From: Antrihabitans stalactiti
Lineage (GTDB): Bacteria > Actinomycetota > Actinomycetes > Mycobacteriales > Mycobacteriaceae
Length of the DNA: 64,000 bases
Direction of reading: 5' to 3'
Assembly: GCF_012932915.1 (NCBI RefSeq)
Contig: NZ_VCQU01000007.1
Span: 124,001 to 188,000 of the forward strand
Part shown: one piece after another, positions 54,918 through 63,474 of the stretch
Layout: every line of letters starts with the position of its first letter
How positions within the stretch are numbered: the first letter of the stretch is position 1
Notes under the pieces: generated by a model
Seen by the model: only the letters and a program-made list of their open reading frames with translations
Told to the model about the DNA's origin: nothing
Database searches by the model: none
Position numbers and translations under genes: made by a program

Positions 54918-55454
54918 TCAGACCTGGTAGGTCGAGTTGATGATCGCGCCCTTGCGTGCGTAGTGAATAAGCGCGTCCTGAACGTCGAGCGGATGGGCCG
55001 GTATCACGCCTTCGATGAGGTCTTCTTCACGCGCACCGTGGAGTGCGAGACCGAAGCGGCAGCAGAAGACTTTCCCGCCTTCCTTGATGAACGTGGCAAG
55101 CGAGTCGTTGATGTTCTGCTCGCCCGGGAAGCCGCTGTCACCGGTAGTCGGAAAGCCGCGGTTGGCAATGGCATTGATCGCGCCGGGCCCGTAGAAGTAG
55201 ATCGCGGAGTCGAATCCTTTGCGCAGCGCTCGCGTCGCTTGCAGTACTGCGACGAAGCTGACCGACGACTCGTGCGCGATGCCATGGACGAGAGTGAAAT
55301 ACGTTTCGCCACCCTCGGCCTTGTAGTCCGGGAAGATCTTGGTGGAGCCATAAATGTTGGTGCCTTTGGGCAGAGCGGGATGTGGGATCTCGCCGAGTGA
55401 CTTTGCGATGTTGGCTTCGATTGCCTGGTCTATGTCGGTGGTGGGTGCAGACAC
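54918..55454 (-). CDS. nitB: NitB, MSMEG_0572/Sll0783 type nitrogen-starvation protein
   Basis: 178 residues from GTG 55454, with AGGAGG five bases upstream; the frame is open further up but without a ribosome site. DsrE-like features: GETYFTLVHGIAHESSVSFV, DSAIYFYGPGAINAIANRGF, EGGKVFCCRFGLALHGAREE with a Cys pair. First gene of the eight-gene operon. Family members are induced by nitrogen starvation in cyanobacteria; function unknown. Confidence 0.9.
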   Translation of the reverse strand: MSAPTTDIDQAIEANIAKSLGEIPHPALPKGTNIYGSTKIFPDYKAEGGETYFTLVHGIAHESSVSFVAVLQATRALRKGFDSAIYFYGPGAINAIANRGFPTTGDSGFPGEQNINDSLATFIKEGGKVFCCRFGLALHGAREEDLIEGVIPAHPLDVQDALIHYARKGAIINSTYQV

Positions 55455-55597
55455 TTGGTCCTCCTGCGATTGGGCGTTGATTCCGACTTGCGGATGCACC
55501 AAGTTGACGCCCACCGTGTTGCCGATTGGTCACGTTGGGAACAATCCCAGGTTGCCGGAATCTCACCGGTACCGATTGCTCGGCATCGTTGAATTGC

Positions 55598-55700
55598 ATT
55601 GCACCGCAATCAATTACACACATCCAGCGGAGGCAACCACGCGCGCCGCCCTGAATCGTGTAGCAACCACGTAATCGATGGTCTGCAATCTGCAGATTGC
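55598..55700. promoter_or_regulatory. Two GCAAT-containing dyads upstream of nitB
   Basis: ATTGC-ACC-GCAAT at 55598-55610 and the perfect 16-bp palindrome GCAATCTGCAGATTGC at 55685-55700, 144 and 231 bp before the nitB start. The rest of 55455-55776 holds no gene. They share the GCAAT half and may bind one regulator; no canonical GlnR tandem (GTnAC/GAAAC) was seen. Confidence 0.45.
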
Positions 55701-55776
55701 GATGTCATGACCAGGGAGCATCCGACTCGTGGCCGTTACTTTCGGGAAACTGCAGGAGAACAAACCGAACGCAAAA

Positions 55777-55811
55777 AACCGGGCCAGAGCGTCTGCCGCT
55801 CTGGCCCGGTT
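55777..55811 (-). terminator. Rho-independent terminator of the GH25 gene
   Basis: 15-bp perfect stem (55777-55791 with 55797-55811), 5-base loop, GC-rich, followed on the minus strand by a run of T (55777 to 55773). It lies 16 bp after the lysozyme stop and keeps its transcription out of the Nit1C leader. Confidence 0.85.
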
Positions 55812-55826
55812 CTCGTGGAAGTTGTG

Positions 55827-56570
55827 TCAGCTACCGAAGTACGGAGTGTTCGCCCAGCGCTCCAGTGGACCCATATCGCCGTTGTAAATATTCGAGTCGG
55901 ACGGGACCGAGATCCCCGGGATACTTGCGCGGTCGGTCGTCTGCCAGAACACCCAGTTCGTCCAGCCGCCGGGCAGGTCGGGCCATGGTCCTTGGTTCCA
56001 ATCGGCGACCCACAGCGGGTAATGGTTGAACTCTCGCGTGTCTGCGACCTCGTAGCGCCAGAAGCCTGGGGCCGCGTAGATGATCGGTTGCCTGCCGGTC
56101 AGAACCTGGACCAGGTTCAACCAACGATGCATCCAGTCGATGATGACTTGTGGCGCTTGACCATTGGACCGTTCGACATCGAGGATCGGCGGTAGCGACC
56201 CGAAGACGTTCTCGCCGAACGTCTCCTGCACGTAATGAAGGGCCTGCGGCTCGGGAGCCTGGTCGAACCGAGGGAAGTGATACGCACCGCGCAGAACGCC
56301 CGCCGCGCGCATGGCCGTCGTGTCTTCGTGGAAATGCGGGTTGGTGTAATCCGTACCCTCTGTCGCCTTGACCAACGCGAAATCGTGGCCGGCGCCCTTC
56401 ACTGCTTTCCAGTCGATCGGCGACCCCGACGGGTGCTGCCAAGCCGACAGGTCGGGACCGCTGGGCCTTGGATCGGCTGAGCCCGGCGTCGCAGCGACCA
56501 GGGCGGCAGCCAACGCAAGCGGAAGCGCTACTAGCAGTTTCTTTCGAATTCCAGCACTTACCGTCACCAT
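55827..56570 (-). CDS. Secreted GH25 lysozyme
   Basis: 247 residues from ATG 56570. A signal peptide (KKLLVALPLALAAALVAATP, cleaved after GSA) is followed by a GH25 barrel: PDLSAWQHPSGSPIDWKAVK, FALVKATEGTDYTNPHFHED, GVLRGAYHFPRFDQAPEP, PPILDVERSNG (catalytic Asp/Glu in LDVE), YPLWVADWN and WTNWVFWQTTDRASIPGISV. Muramidase acting on peptidoglycan, self or foreign. Monocistronic with its own terminator. Confidence 0.93.
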   Translation of the reverse strand: MVTVSAGIRKKLLVALPLALAAALVAATPGSADPRPSGPDLSAWQHPSGSPIDWKAVKGAGHDFALVKATEGTDYTNPHFHEDTTAMRAAGVLRGAYHFPRFDQAPEPQALHYVQETFGENVFGSLPPILDVERSNGQAPQVIIDWMHRWLNLVQVLTGRQPIIYAAPGFWRYEVADTREFNHYPLWVADWNQGPWPDLPGGWTNWVFWQTTDRASIPGISVPSDSNIYNGDMGPLERWANTPYFGS

Positions 56571-56640
56571 GGCGTGGACGGTAGCCCGGCTCAGGAGGAA
56601 GGGGCAAGTTTGCCACGTCGAGCTGGGGTAAGTTCCGGTT

Positions 56641-57636
56641 ATGCGAGTTCTAGTGACCGGTGCGACCGGATTCGTCGGCGGTTGGAGTGCAAAGGCGATC
56701 GTCGACGCAGGCCATGAGGTGCGGTTTTTGGTTCGCAACCCGGCCCGACTCGGCACGAGCGTCGCGAAACTCGGCCTCGATCCGAGCGACTATGTGATCG
56801 GCGACATCACCGACCGTGAGTCCGTGGCCGCCGCAATGGAAGGCTGCGACGCCGTCGTGCATTGCGCTGCTCTTGTGGCCACGGACCCCAAGCAGGCCGA
56901 AGCCATGATGACCATGAATCTGGCGGGCGCGCAGAACGTCCTCGGCACGGCTGTCGAGCTCGGCCTCGATCCGATCGTGCACGTTTCTTCGATCACCGCT
57001 CTGTTCACGCCCGATCTCGAGGAGTACACGGCAGACCTTCCGGTCACCGGCGGCGCAGACGGTTACGGCAAGTCGAAGGCAGAAGTCGAGCTCTACGCCC
57101 GGGGCTTGCAGGATGCAGGTGCGCCGGTCGTGATCACGTATCCGGGCATGGTGCTCGGACCGCCGGTCGGCGACCAATTCGGCGAAGCCGCCGACGGTGT
57201 CTCGGCAGCGGTGCAAATGGGGGTCGTACCTGGTCGAAACGCCGCGTGGACGGTCGTCGACGTCCGCGACCTCGCATCGCTGCACGCCGCCCTGCTGGTA
57301 CCTGGCAAAGGCCCACGCCGATACATGGCAGGCGGTCCGCGCCTGACCGTCCAGCAGATCGCCGACACTCTCACCGAGGCGAGCGGCAAAACCGTACGCG
57401 CAATACCCGTTCCCGACGCTCTGCTGCGCGGGATGGGCCAACTCGTCGATGCTGTCGAGCGGTTTCTGCCGTTCGAGACGCCGATCACCGAGGCCGGCAT
57501 GCAGTACTACACGCAGATGCCGCCCGCTGACGACGAACCGAGCAAACGCGAGCTCGGCGTCACCTACCGCGAATCACGAGAAACGCTGGCGGACACGATC
57601 ACTGGGTTGCGAGCATTCGGTCGTCTCGGCGGCTGA
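56641..57636 (+). CDS. NAD-dependent epimerase/extended SDR
   Basis: 331 residues. RVLVTGATGFVGGWSAKAIV (GxxGxxG), DAVVHCAALVATDPKQAEAM, VHVSSITALFTP and GYGKSKAEVELYARGL with the Tyr-Lys pair, VITYPGMVLGPPVGDQF. Dihydroflavonol reductase/NDUFA9-like subgroup; substrate unknown. A 70-bp gap separates it from the divergent GH25 gene. The 3' end overlaps a small antisense gene by 63 bp. Confidence 0.9.
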   Translation: MRVLVTGATGFVGGWSAKAIVDAGHEVRFLVRNPARLGTSVAKLGLDPSDYVIGDITDRESVAAAMEGCDAVVHCAALVATDPKQAEAMMTMNLAGAQNVLGTAVELGLDPIVHVSSITALFTPDLEEYTADLPVTGGADGYGKSKAEVELYARGLQDAGAPVVITYPGMVLGPPVGDQFGEAADGVSAAVQMGVVPGRNAAWTVVDVRDLASLHAALLVPGKGPRRYMAGGPRLTVQQIADTLTEASGKTVRAIPVPDALLRGMGQLVDAVERFLPFETPITEAGMQYYTQMPPADDEPSKRELGVTYRESRETLADTITGLRAFGRLGG

Positions 57637-57927
57637 CGGACGCACACCACGCGCAGGCCGGGTGGTGAACTGCCACAGGTGAGCGCAATCACGGCACTGC
57701 AGATGCACGAGGCGACCCTGATTGCTCAGTAGATACTGCCAGTGCCGATCGCAATTGCGACCGCTCTGGCAGTGCCCGCATTCGGCACCATGGTCGCAAT
57801 TCGGGCACGGCACCCACGCTCGCCGGCTGAAATCCGCGGTGGGATCAATTGGGAGCACGACGCACCGTCCGCTCGGGTAGTACGCCGGCCACGACCAATT
57901 CGTCGTAGATGCGCTGTTGCTCGTCAT
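57574..57927 (-). CDS. Small zinc-ribbon protein
   Basis: 117 residues. A conserved-looking opening WSWPAYYPSGRCVVLPIDP is followed by two Cys clusters CPNCDHGAECGHCQSGRNC and LQCRDCAHLW with a nearby His, which suits one or two zinc ribbons. The tail after RPARG runs antisense to the epimerase gene and lacks features. It overlaps the gene upstream on the same strand by 83 bp in another frame, so its ATG is uncertain. Confidence 0.55.
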   Translation of the reverse strand: MTSNSASTTNWSWPAYYPSGRCVVLPIDPTADFSRRAWVPCPNCDHGAECGHCQSGRNCDRHWQYLLSNQGRLVHLQCRDCAHLWQFTTRPARGVRPSAAETTECSQPSDRVRQRFS

Positions 57928-58069
57928 CGAGGCCCGAGTAGAGCATGTCGTATGCCCGCTCTTCTTCCTCCAGGACGGCGATCGGGTCCCAGTCGGCGCC
58001 GATGGCGTTCAGGACCGCAGTGCGCCGGTGCGCTTCGCCCAGCGTGAGATCAAGTTCGAACGCGTACAT
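57845..58069 (-). CDS. Small conserved protein, possibly DUF6400
   Basis: 74 residues from ATG 58069 with GTGAAGGTGA upstream. FELDLTLGEAHRRTAVLNAI, WDPIAVLEEEERAYDMLYSG, LDDEQQRIYDELVVAGVLPE: helical, acidic, no signal or membrane segment. It resembles the small DUF6400 proteins of actinobacteria (moderate confidence). Its 3' end overlaps the zinc-ribbon gene. Confidence 0.65.
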   Translation of the reverse strand: MYAFELDLTLGEAHRRTAVLNAIGADWDPIAVLEEEERAYDMLYSGLDDEQQRIYDELVVAGVLPERTVRRAPN

Positions 58070-58149
58070 CGGTTCACCTTCACTTCATCGACAGTGAGAA
58101 GTTAGGGTGCCGTTACGTTGCTCAAGATCGCAATGATCCAGGTCACAGA

Positions 58150-59196
58150 TCAGCGAAAACGCAGTGGTAGCTCCGGGCGCCGCGCGAGCACACGGAACGC
58201 TTGTGGCGTCTGCCCCTTCCAGCGCTTGAAGGCTCGAACGAAACTGGCGGGGTCGGAGTAGCCCAGACGGTCTGCGACTTCTTCGGTGTTGAGGCCTGCG
58301 ACACTCAACATCTCTTCGGCCAGCGCCTCGCGGACCTCGTCGACGAGCATCCGGAACGATGTGCCTTCGAGTTCGAGCCGACGGAACAGCGTCCGCGGGC
58401 TCACGTTCAGTTCTCTGGCGACGGTGACCACGTCCGGTGTACGGCCTGGCTCACGGACCAGAAGATCGCGCACAGAACCTGCCACTCCCGATCTGGCTTT
58501 GCGTTTGGCCAGAATTCCCTTGCACACGGCTTCGTAGCCGCGCCGTGTCCACTCGTTGCCGCGACGCAACGGAACGTCGAGCAAGTCGGCGTCGAATCGG
58601 ATCGAATTGTCGTCGGAATCGAAGGTGGGTTCTACCCCGAGCAGCTCGAGGTAGCGATCCGTCTTCACTGGTGCGGAGTGTTTGTAGTGGACACCTTTCA
58701 ATGCGACGTCGGAGCCGAAGACGTCTCGCAGCAACACCTTGCTCGCGCCCGAGATCCGTTCGATGAGGAAAGGTCGTACGTCGTTGGGGATATCGCTGCC
58801 GTCGGACCGCAGCATCGCGACGCCGTCTGCCTCGGCCAGCTCGACCTTCGTGAAAGCCCACGCGAGATCGAGATAGCCGAGCGCGATCGTCAGTGCTTCG
58901 CGCAACGTCCTGCCGGTCGCAATCAGCAGGCCCCATACCCCGTGCATACCGAGGTGATAGCTGGCCCCAAGTGCGACACCGAATCCCGGTTCGATCGCGG
59001 GATGGCCGATGAGATTGCGAAGAACCGCGTATTCCTGCCTCAAGGCAACTTCGGCGCGTGGATCTTGTAGCGACTCGGCAAGGATTCCCGTCCCGCGCAA
59101 CAACTCTGCTGGATTGAGCCCGCGTTCCCCACCGAGTCGTGTCATGAGGTGAACGCTGTTCGCGCTCACCGGTAGATCCAGGTCCACGCCAGACAC
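58150..59196 (-). CDS. AraC-family regulator with OruR-like N-terminal domain
   Basis: 348 residues. N-terminal 'arabinose-binding' type domain (PF12625-like: NSVHLMTRLGGERGLNPAEL, HYKHSAPVKTDRYLELLGVE) and C-terminal double HTH (TPDVVTVARELNVSPRTLFR, LSVAGLNTEEVADRLGYSDP, ASFVRAFKRWKGQTPQAFRV). This class activates catabolic or lipid genes in response to small hydrophobic ligands. No obvious adjacent target; AT-rich gap downstream of 58069. Confidence 0.88.
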   Translation of the reverse strand: MSGVDLDLPVSANSVHLMTRLGGERGLNPAELLRGTGILAESLQDPRAEVALRQEYAVLRNLIGHPAIEPGFGVALGASYHLGMHGVWGLLIATGRTLREALTIALGYLDLAWAFTKVELAEADGVAMLRSDGSDIPNDVRPFLIERISGASKVLLRDVFGSDVALKGVHYKHSAPVKTDRYLELLGVEPTFDSDDNSIRFDADLLDVPLRRGNEWTRRGYEAVCKGILAKRKARSGVAGSVRDLLVREPGRTPDVVTVARELNVSPRTLFRRLELEGTSFRMLVDEVREALAEEMLSVAGLNTEEVADRLGYSDPASFVRAFKRWKGQTPQAFRVLARRPELPLRFR

Positions 59197-59252
59197 TAAC
59201 CTGACCGGCGGGCCGGAGCCCTAATTTTTTGCAACCCCGACCCGCCAGTGCC

Positions 59253-60062
59253 TCAGTTAGCCGGCGGCGGATCGCCCACGGTCGTCGTCGGATCGATCAG
59301 CCCGAACACCTCACCTTGCGGCCCCGCGACGACTCCCATTCGGCCGAATGGGCTGTCGTCGGGACCCGAAAGGACCGTCGCACCCAGTTCTTTGGCCTTG
59401 GCCACGCCGGCGTCCAAATCGTCGACCTGGAACCAGGTGAGCCAGTACGCCGGCATCGGATCACCCGGCATCTTCGTTTCGTCGTCGATGCCGCCGACGC
59501 TGTCCGCACCGCCGGGCAGCGTGAACGTCGAGTACACGAAGTTCTCCCCGTCGCCGATCTCGGCGTAGGTGTAGCCGAACACGGTCGCATAGAACTCCTG
59601 AGCCTTCGCGTACTCGCGGGTGTGCAGTTCGTTCCAGCAGTACGCGCCATGCTCGTTGTAGATGCCTGCACCGGTGTGCGCCTTCGCTTCCCACACTCCG
59701 AAGACACCGCCCGTTGGGTCTGCCGCGACGAACATCCGACCGACGTCGAGCACATCGAAAGGCGGCATGAAGTTCGTTCCTCCTGCGGCAGCCACCTTGC
59801 CCGCAACGTCGTCCGCGCTGTCTGCGGCGAAGTAGGTGGTCCACGCCGAGGGCATCGGCTCGTCGGACATCTTCGGGCCGATGCCCGCAGCGGGTTTACC
59901 ACCTTTCAGAGCCATCAGATAGCCGCCTGCATCGTCCGGACCGTCTTGAATATCCCAGCCGAACAAGGCGTTGTAGAACTCGCGAGCCTTCGAGGTGTCG
60001 TCTACCTGGCAATCGACCCAACAGGGCGTTCCCTGCGGCCAGGCCTCATCACGTGTCGGCAT
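59253..60062 (-). CDS. Two-domain VOC protein, Rv0577-like
   Basis: 269 residues with two glyoxalase-like modules: GTPCWVDCQVDDTSKAREFY at 11 and GAYCWNELHTREYAKAQEFY at 137, each ending in a PTGGVFGVWEA or PQGEVFGLIDP type strand. Related to the mycobacterial two-domain VOC protein Rv0577/CFP32, which has been linked to methylglyoxal and pyrimidine metabolites. Monocistronic. Start ATG with GGGA upstream. Confidence 0.85.
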   Translation of the reverse strand: MPTRDEAWPQGTPCWVDCQVDDTSKAREFYNALFGWDIQDGPDDAGGYLMALKGGKPAAGIGPKMSDEPMPSAWTTYFAADSADDVAGKVAAAGGTNFMPPFDVLDVGRMFVAADPTGGVFGVWEAKAHTGAGIYNEHGAYCWNELHTREYAKAQEFYATVFGYTYAEIGDGENFVYSTFTLPGGADSVGGIDDETKMPGDPMPAYWLTWFQVDDLDAGVAKAKELGATVLSGPDDSPFGRMGVVAGPQGEVFGLIDPTTTVGDPPPAN

Positions 60063-60178
60063 TTCTCCAGTCCCTTCGGATCGTTCGAGTTTGGGTGAGT
60101 GCGTTGGCTGCGACCCACGTCACAACTCAACCACCGGGGTCCGACAAAAAGTGGTGGTCAACCTGACAGACTCGGCCC

Positions 60179-60709
60179 ATGCCGCTGTATTCGTTCGAAG
60201 GAACATCGCCGACCATCGATCCGTCCGCATTCATCGCCCCGACCGCCACGCTCGTCGGCGATGTTCGCGTCGAAGCCGGCGCGTCGGTTTGGTACAATGC
60301 CGTGCTTCGTGGCGACTACGCGCCGGTCATTGTCAGGGCGGGCGCCAACATTCAGGACGGTTCGGTGTTGCACGCTCCCCCCGGCATGCCGTGCGAGATC
60401 GGAGCCGGTGCGACAGTGGCCCATCTCTGCGTCGTGCACGGCGCGACTATCGGCGCCGAGGCACTGATCGCAAACCACTCGACCGTGCTCGACGGCGCGT
60501 CCGTCGGCGCCAGAACGCTCGTTGCTGCCGGAGCGCTCGTCGTCGCGGGAGCACAGATTCCGGACGGCATGCTCGTCACCGGTAGCCCCGCGAAGGTGAA
60601 GGGGCCGATCGAGGGTACGAACGCGGAGTTCTGGATCAATATGAACCCGCCTGCCTATCGAGAACTTGCACAACGACACAGCAGCGGCGTCGAACCAGTA
60701 CCGGAATAG
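60179..60709 (+). CDS. Gamma-class carbonic anhydrase-like hexapeptide protein
   Basis: 176 residues of left-handed beta-helix (PTIDPSAFIAPTATLVGDVR, VEAGASVWYNAVLRGDYAPV). Three His at the inter-subunit zinc site are present in GSVLHAPPG, ATVAHLC and VVHGATIG. C-terminal helix AYRELAQRH as in YrdA/PaaY. May hydrate CO2 or hydrolyse thioesters. Between the VOC gene and glcB, on its own. Confidence 0.88.
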   Translation: MPLYSFEGTSPTIDPSAFIAPTATLVGDVRVEAGASVWYNAVLRGDYAPVIVRAGANIQDGSVLHAPPGMPCEIGAGATVAHLCVVHGATIGAEALIANHSTVLDGASVGARTLVAAGALVVAGAQIPDGMLVTGSPAKVKGPIEGTNAEFWINMNPPAYRELAQRHSSGVEPVPE

Positions 60710-60794
60710 GGCCCATAGCGCCCGCGTTGACCGTCACGGTGTTACCGGAAGGTAAGATCAGGCGTCCGAAATCAAGTCAAGAGTGAGGTTTGGC

Positions 60795-62978
60795 ATGGCT
60801 GAGCGCGTTCAGGTCGGTGGACTACAGGTCGCAAAGGTCCTGTACGACTTCGTACAGAACGAGGCCATCCCTGGCACCGGTGTTGATGCCGACGCGTTTT
60901 GGGCCGGTGCAGAGCAAGTCATCAACGACCTAGCGCCGCGAAATCGTGAGCTGCTCGCCAAGCGCGACGAGATCCAAGGCAAGGTCGACGCCTGGCATTC
61001 CGAGCACCCCGGCACCGGCTATGACGCCGCCGCCTACAAGGCGTTCCTCACCGAAATCGGCTACCTGCTCCCCGAGCCCGCCGAGTTCGCCATCAGCACC
61101 ACCGGCGTCGACGACGAGATCACGACGACAGCAGGTCCGCAGCTGGTGGTGCCGGTCCTGAACGCCCGCTTCGCCATCAACGCGGCCAACGCGCGTTGGG
61201 GATCGTTGTACGACGCGCTCTACGGCACCGACGCAATCCCCGAGACCGACGGTGCCGAAAAGGGCTCCAGCTACAACAAGGTCCGGGGCGACAAGGTGAT
61301 CGCCTTCGCCCGCAACTTCCTCGACGAAGCGGCGCCGTTGATCTCGGGCTCGCATGTCGGTTCGACGAACTACACGATCTCCGACGGCAAGCTCCTTGTC
61401 ACGTTGGCCGACGGCAGTATCACCGGCCTACGCGACGAGGCCACGTTCGTGGGCTACCTCGGCACGACGGCAAACCCCTCGTCGGTCCTGTTGAAGCACA
61501 ACGGTTTGCACATCGACATCCAGTTCGACCCCGAGTCGCCGATCGGCCAGACCGACGCCGCACGTATCAAGGACGTCGTCCTGGAATCCGCTGTCACGAC
61601 GATCATGGATTTCGAAGACTCCGTCGCCGCGGTCGATGCCGACGACAAGGTTGTCGGGTACCGCAACTGGCTCGGCCTCATGAAGGGCGATCTCGCCGAG
61701 GAAGTGTCCAAGGGCGGCAAGACCTTCACCCGCGTCATGAACCCGGACCGCGTCTATACCTCGCGCGACGGCGGAGAATTGACGCTGCACGGCCGTTCAC
61801 TGCTTTTCGTCCGCAACGTCGGGCACCTGATGACCAGCGATGCGATCTTGGACAAGGACGGCAACGAGGTTCCCGAGGGCATCCTCGACGGCCTGTTCAC
61901 CTCGCTGATCGGTATCCACAGCCTCAATGGCGATGCCGCACTGAGCAACAGCCGGACCGGCTCGCTCTACATCGTGAAGCCGAAGATGCACGGTCCCGAG
62001 GAAGTGGCGTTCACCAACGAGTTGTTCGGTCGCATCGAAGACGTGCTCGGCCTGCCTCGAAACACGCTCAAGGTCGGCATCATGGACGAAGAGCGCCGCA
62101 CGACGGTCAACCTGTCGGCGTGCATCAAGGCCGCCGAAGCGCGTGTGGTCTTCATCAACACCGGTTTCCTCGACCGCACAGGCGACGAGATCCACACCTC
62201 CATGGAGGCCGGACCGGTCGTGCGCAAGGCCGACATGAAGAAGCAGCACTGGATCCTGTCCTACGAGGACTTCAACGTCGATACAGGGCTTGCCGACGGT
62301 CTCGAAGGCAAGGCGCAGATCGGCAAGGGGATGTGGGCGATGCCCGACCTCATGCACGACATGCTCGAGCAGAAAATCGCGCACCCGCGGGCCGGCGCCA
62401 ACACTGCATGGGTGCCGTCGCCGACCGCCGCGACTTTGCATGCGACGCACTACCACAAGGTCAACGTGTTCGAGCGGCAGAAGGAGATCGCGAAGAGCAA
62501 GCGCGCGACCGTCGACGACATTCTGGTCATTCCGCTTGCGGCCGATACGAATTGGTCCGCCGAGGAGAAGCAGAACGAGTTGGACAACAACTCGCAGTCG
62601 ATCCTCGGGTATGTGGTCCGCTGGATCGACCACGGCGTCGGTTGTTCGAAGGTGCCCGACATCAACGATGTCGGCCTGATGGAAGACCGTGCAACGCTGC
62701 GCATTTCGAGCCAGCTCGTCGCGAACTGGCTGCGCCACGGCGTTGTCACCGAAGCCGACGTGCGCGCGAGCCTCGAGCGGATGGCGCCCGTCGTCGACCG
62801 CCAGAATGCCGGCGACCCCACCTACAAGCCGCTTGCACCGGACTTCGACACCAACATCGCGTTCCAGGCTGCGGCGGAGCTCATTCTCGAGGGCACCAGA
62901 CAGCCCAACGGGTACACGGAGCCGATCCTGCATCGCCGCCGTCGCGAGTACAAAGCCGCCAACACAGCAAACGCATAG
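60795..62978 (+). CDS. glcB: Malate synthase G
   Basis: 727 residues from ATG 60795 (an upstream in-frame start 12 bp earlier has no ribosome site). MSG type by length and the motifs [38 protein letters not shown] with the catalytic region, [10 protein letters not shown]-like [32 protein letters not shown] and the C-terminal Asp in [14 protein letters not shown]. Condenses glyoxylate and acetyl-CoA to malate. Equivalent to Rv1837c; the synteny returns here after the island. Confidence 0.96.
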   Translation: MAERVQVGGLQVAKVLYDFVQNEAIPGTGVDADAFWAGAEQVINDLAPRNRELLAKRDEIQGKVDAWHSEHPGTGYDAAAYKAFLTEIGYLLPEPAEFAISTTGVDDEITTTAGPQLVVPVLNARFAINAANARWGSLYDALYGTDAIPETDGAEKGSSYNKVRGDKVIAFARNFLDEAAPLISGSHVGSTNYTISDGKLLVTLADGSITGLRDEATFVGYLGTTANPSSVLLKHNGLHIDIQFDPESPIGQTDAARIKDVVLESAVTTIMDFEDSVAAVDADDKVVGYRNWLGLMKGDLAEEVSKGGKTFTRVMNPDRVYTSRDGGELTLHGRSLLFVRNVGHLMTSDAILDKDGNEVPEGILDGLFTSLIGIHSLNGDAALSNSRTGSLYIVKPKMHGPEEVAFTNELFGRIEDVLGLPRNTLKVGIMDEERRTTVNLSACIKAAEARVVFINTGFLDRTGDEIHTSMEAGPVVRKADMKKQHWILSYEDFNVDTGLADGLEGKAQIGKGMWAMPDLMHDMLEQKIAHPRAGANTAWVPSPTAATLHATHYHKVNVFERQKEIAKSKRATVDDILVIPLAADTNWSAEEKQNELDNNSQSILGYVVRWIDHGVGCSKVPDINDVGLMEDRATLRISSQLVANWLRHGVVTEADVRASLERMAPVVDRQNAGDPTYKPLAPDFDTNIAFQAAAELILEGTRQPNGYTEPILHRRRREYKAANTANA

Positions 62979-63015
62979 CTCCCGGCGTGTCGTTGTGGCC
63001 GGGTAGCCTAGCTGG

Positions 63016-63474
63016 GTGACTTCGTTTCCCGATGTCGTCCTCGGGCTACCCGAGCACGCCGAACGGCTCGATCTACCGTTCGGCACCTTCTTCGTACGGC
63101 TGGCGGGTGAGCGGACGGGCGGTGCGATGTCGGCGGTCCAGACCATCCTCGAGCCGGGTGCGATAGGTGCGGCACCGCACGTCCATCACGGTCACGAGGA
63201 GTACTTCCTGATCACTGCGGGCGCGGTGTCTTTCGAACTGGCAGACCGCACGCAAACGGTCGGCGAAGGCGGTGCTGTCGCGGTGCCTCGCGGTCAGGCG
63301 CATGGTTTTCGGAACGAGGGCGACGTACCTGCGGAGCTGATCATGCTGTTCATGCCTGGTGGCTACGAGAACTACTTTCGCGACGTCGCCAGAGCCGCCG
63401 AGGATGGGCAGGCAGTCACGCCTGGTCTGCTGACTCAGCTACGCAGCCGCTACCAGACGACGCCGTGGCCATGA
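63016..63474 (+). CDS. Cupin-domain protein
   Basis: 152 residues from GTG 63016. Cupin motifs GAAPHVHHGHEEYFLITAGA (metal His and Glu) and VPRGQAHGFRNEGDVPAELI. No catalytic assignment can be made. The stop overlaps the next gene (ATGA), so the two are cotranscribed. Confidence 0.85.
   Translation: MTSFPDVVLGLPEHAERLDLPFGTFFVRLAGERTGGAMSAVQTILEPGAIGAAPHVHHGHEEYFLITAGAVSFELADRTQTVGEGGAVAVPRGQAHGFRNEGDVPAELIMLFMPGGYENYFRDVARAAEDGQAVTPGLLTQLRSRYQTTPWP

Noticed and set aside
61196-63019. 607-codon Arg-rich frame inside glcB
   Set aside because: A +1 shadow of malate synthase G; composition (Arg/His/Pro-rich) is typical of out-of-frame GC-rich DNA.
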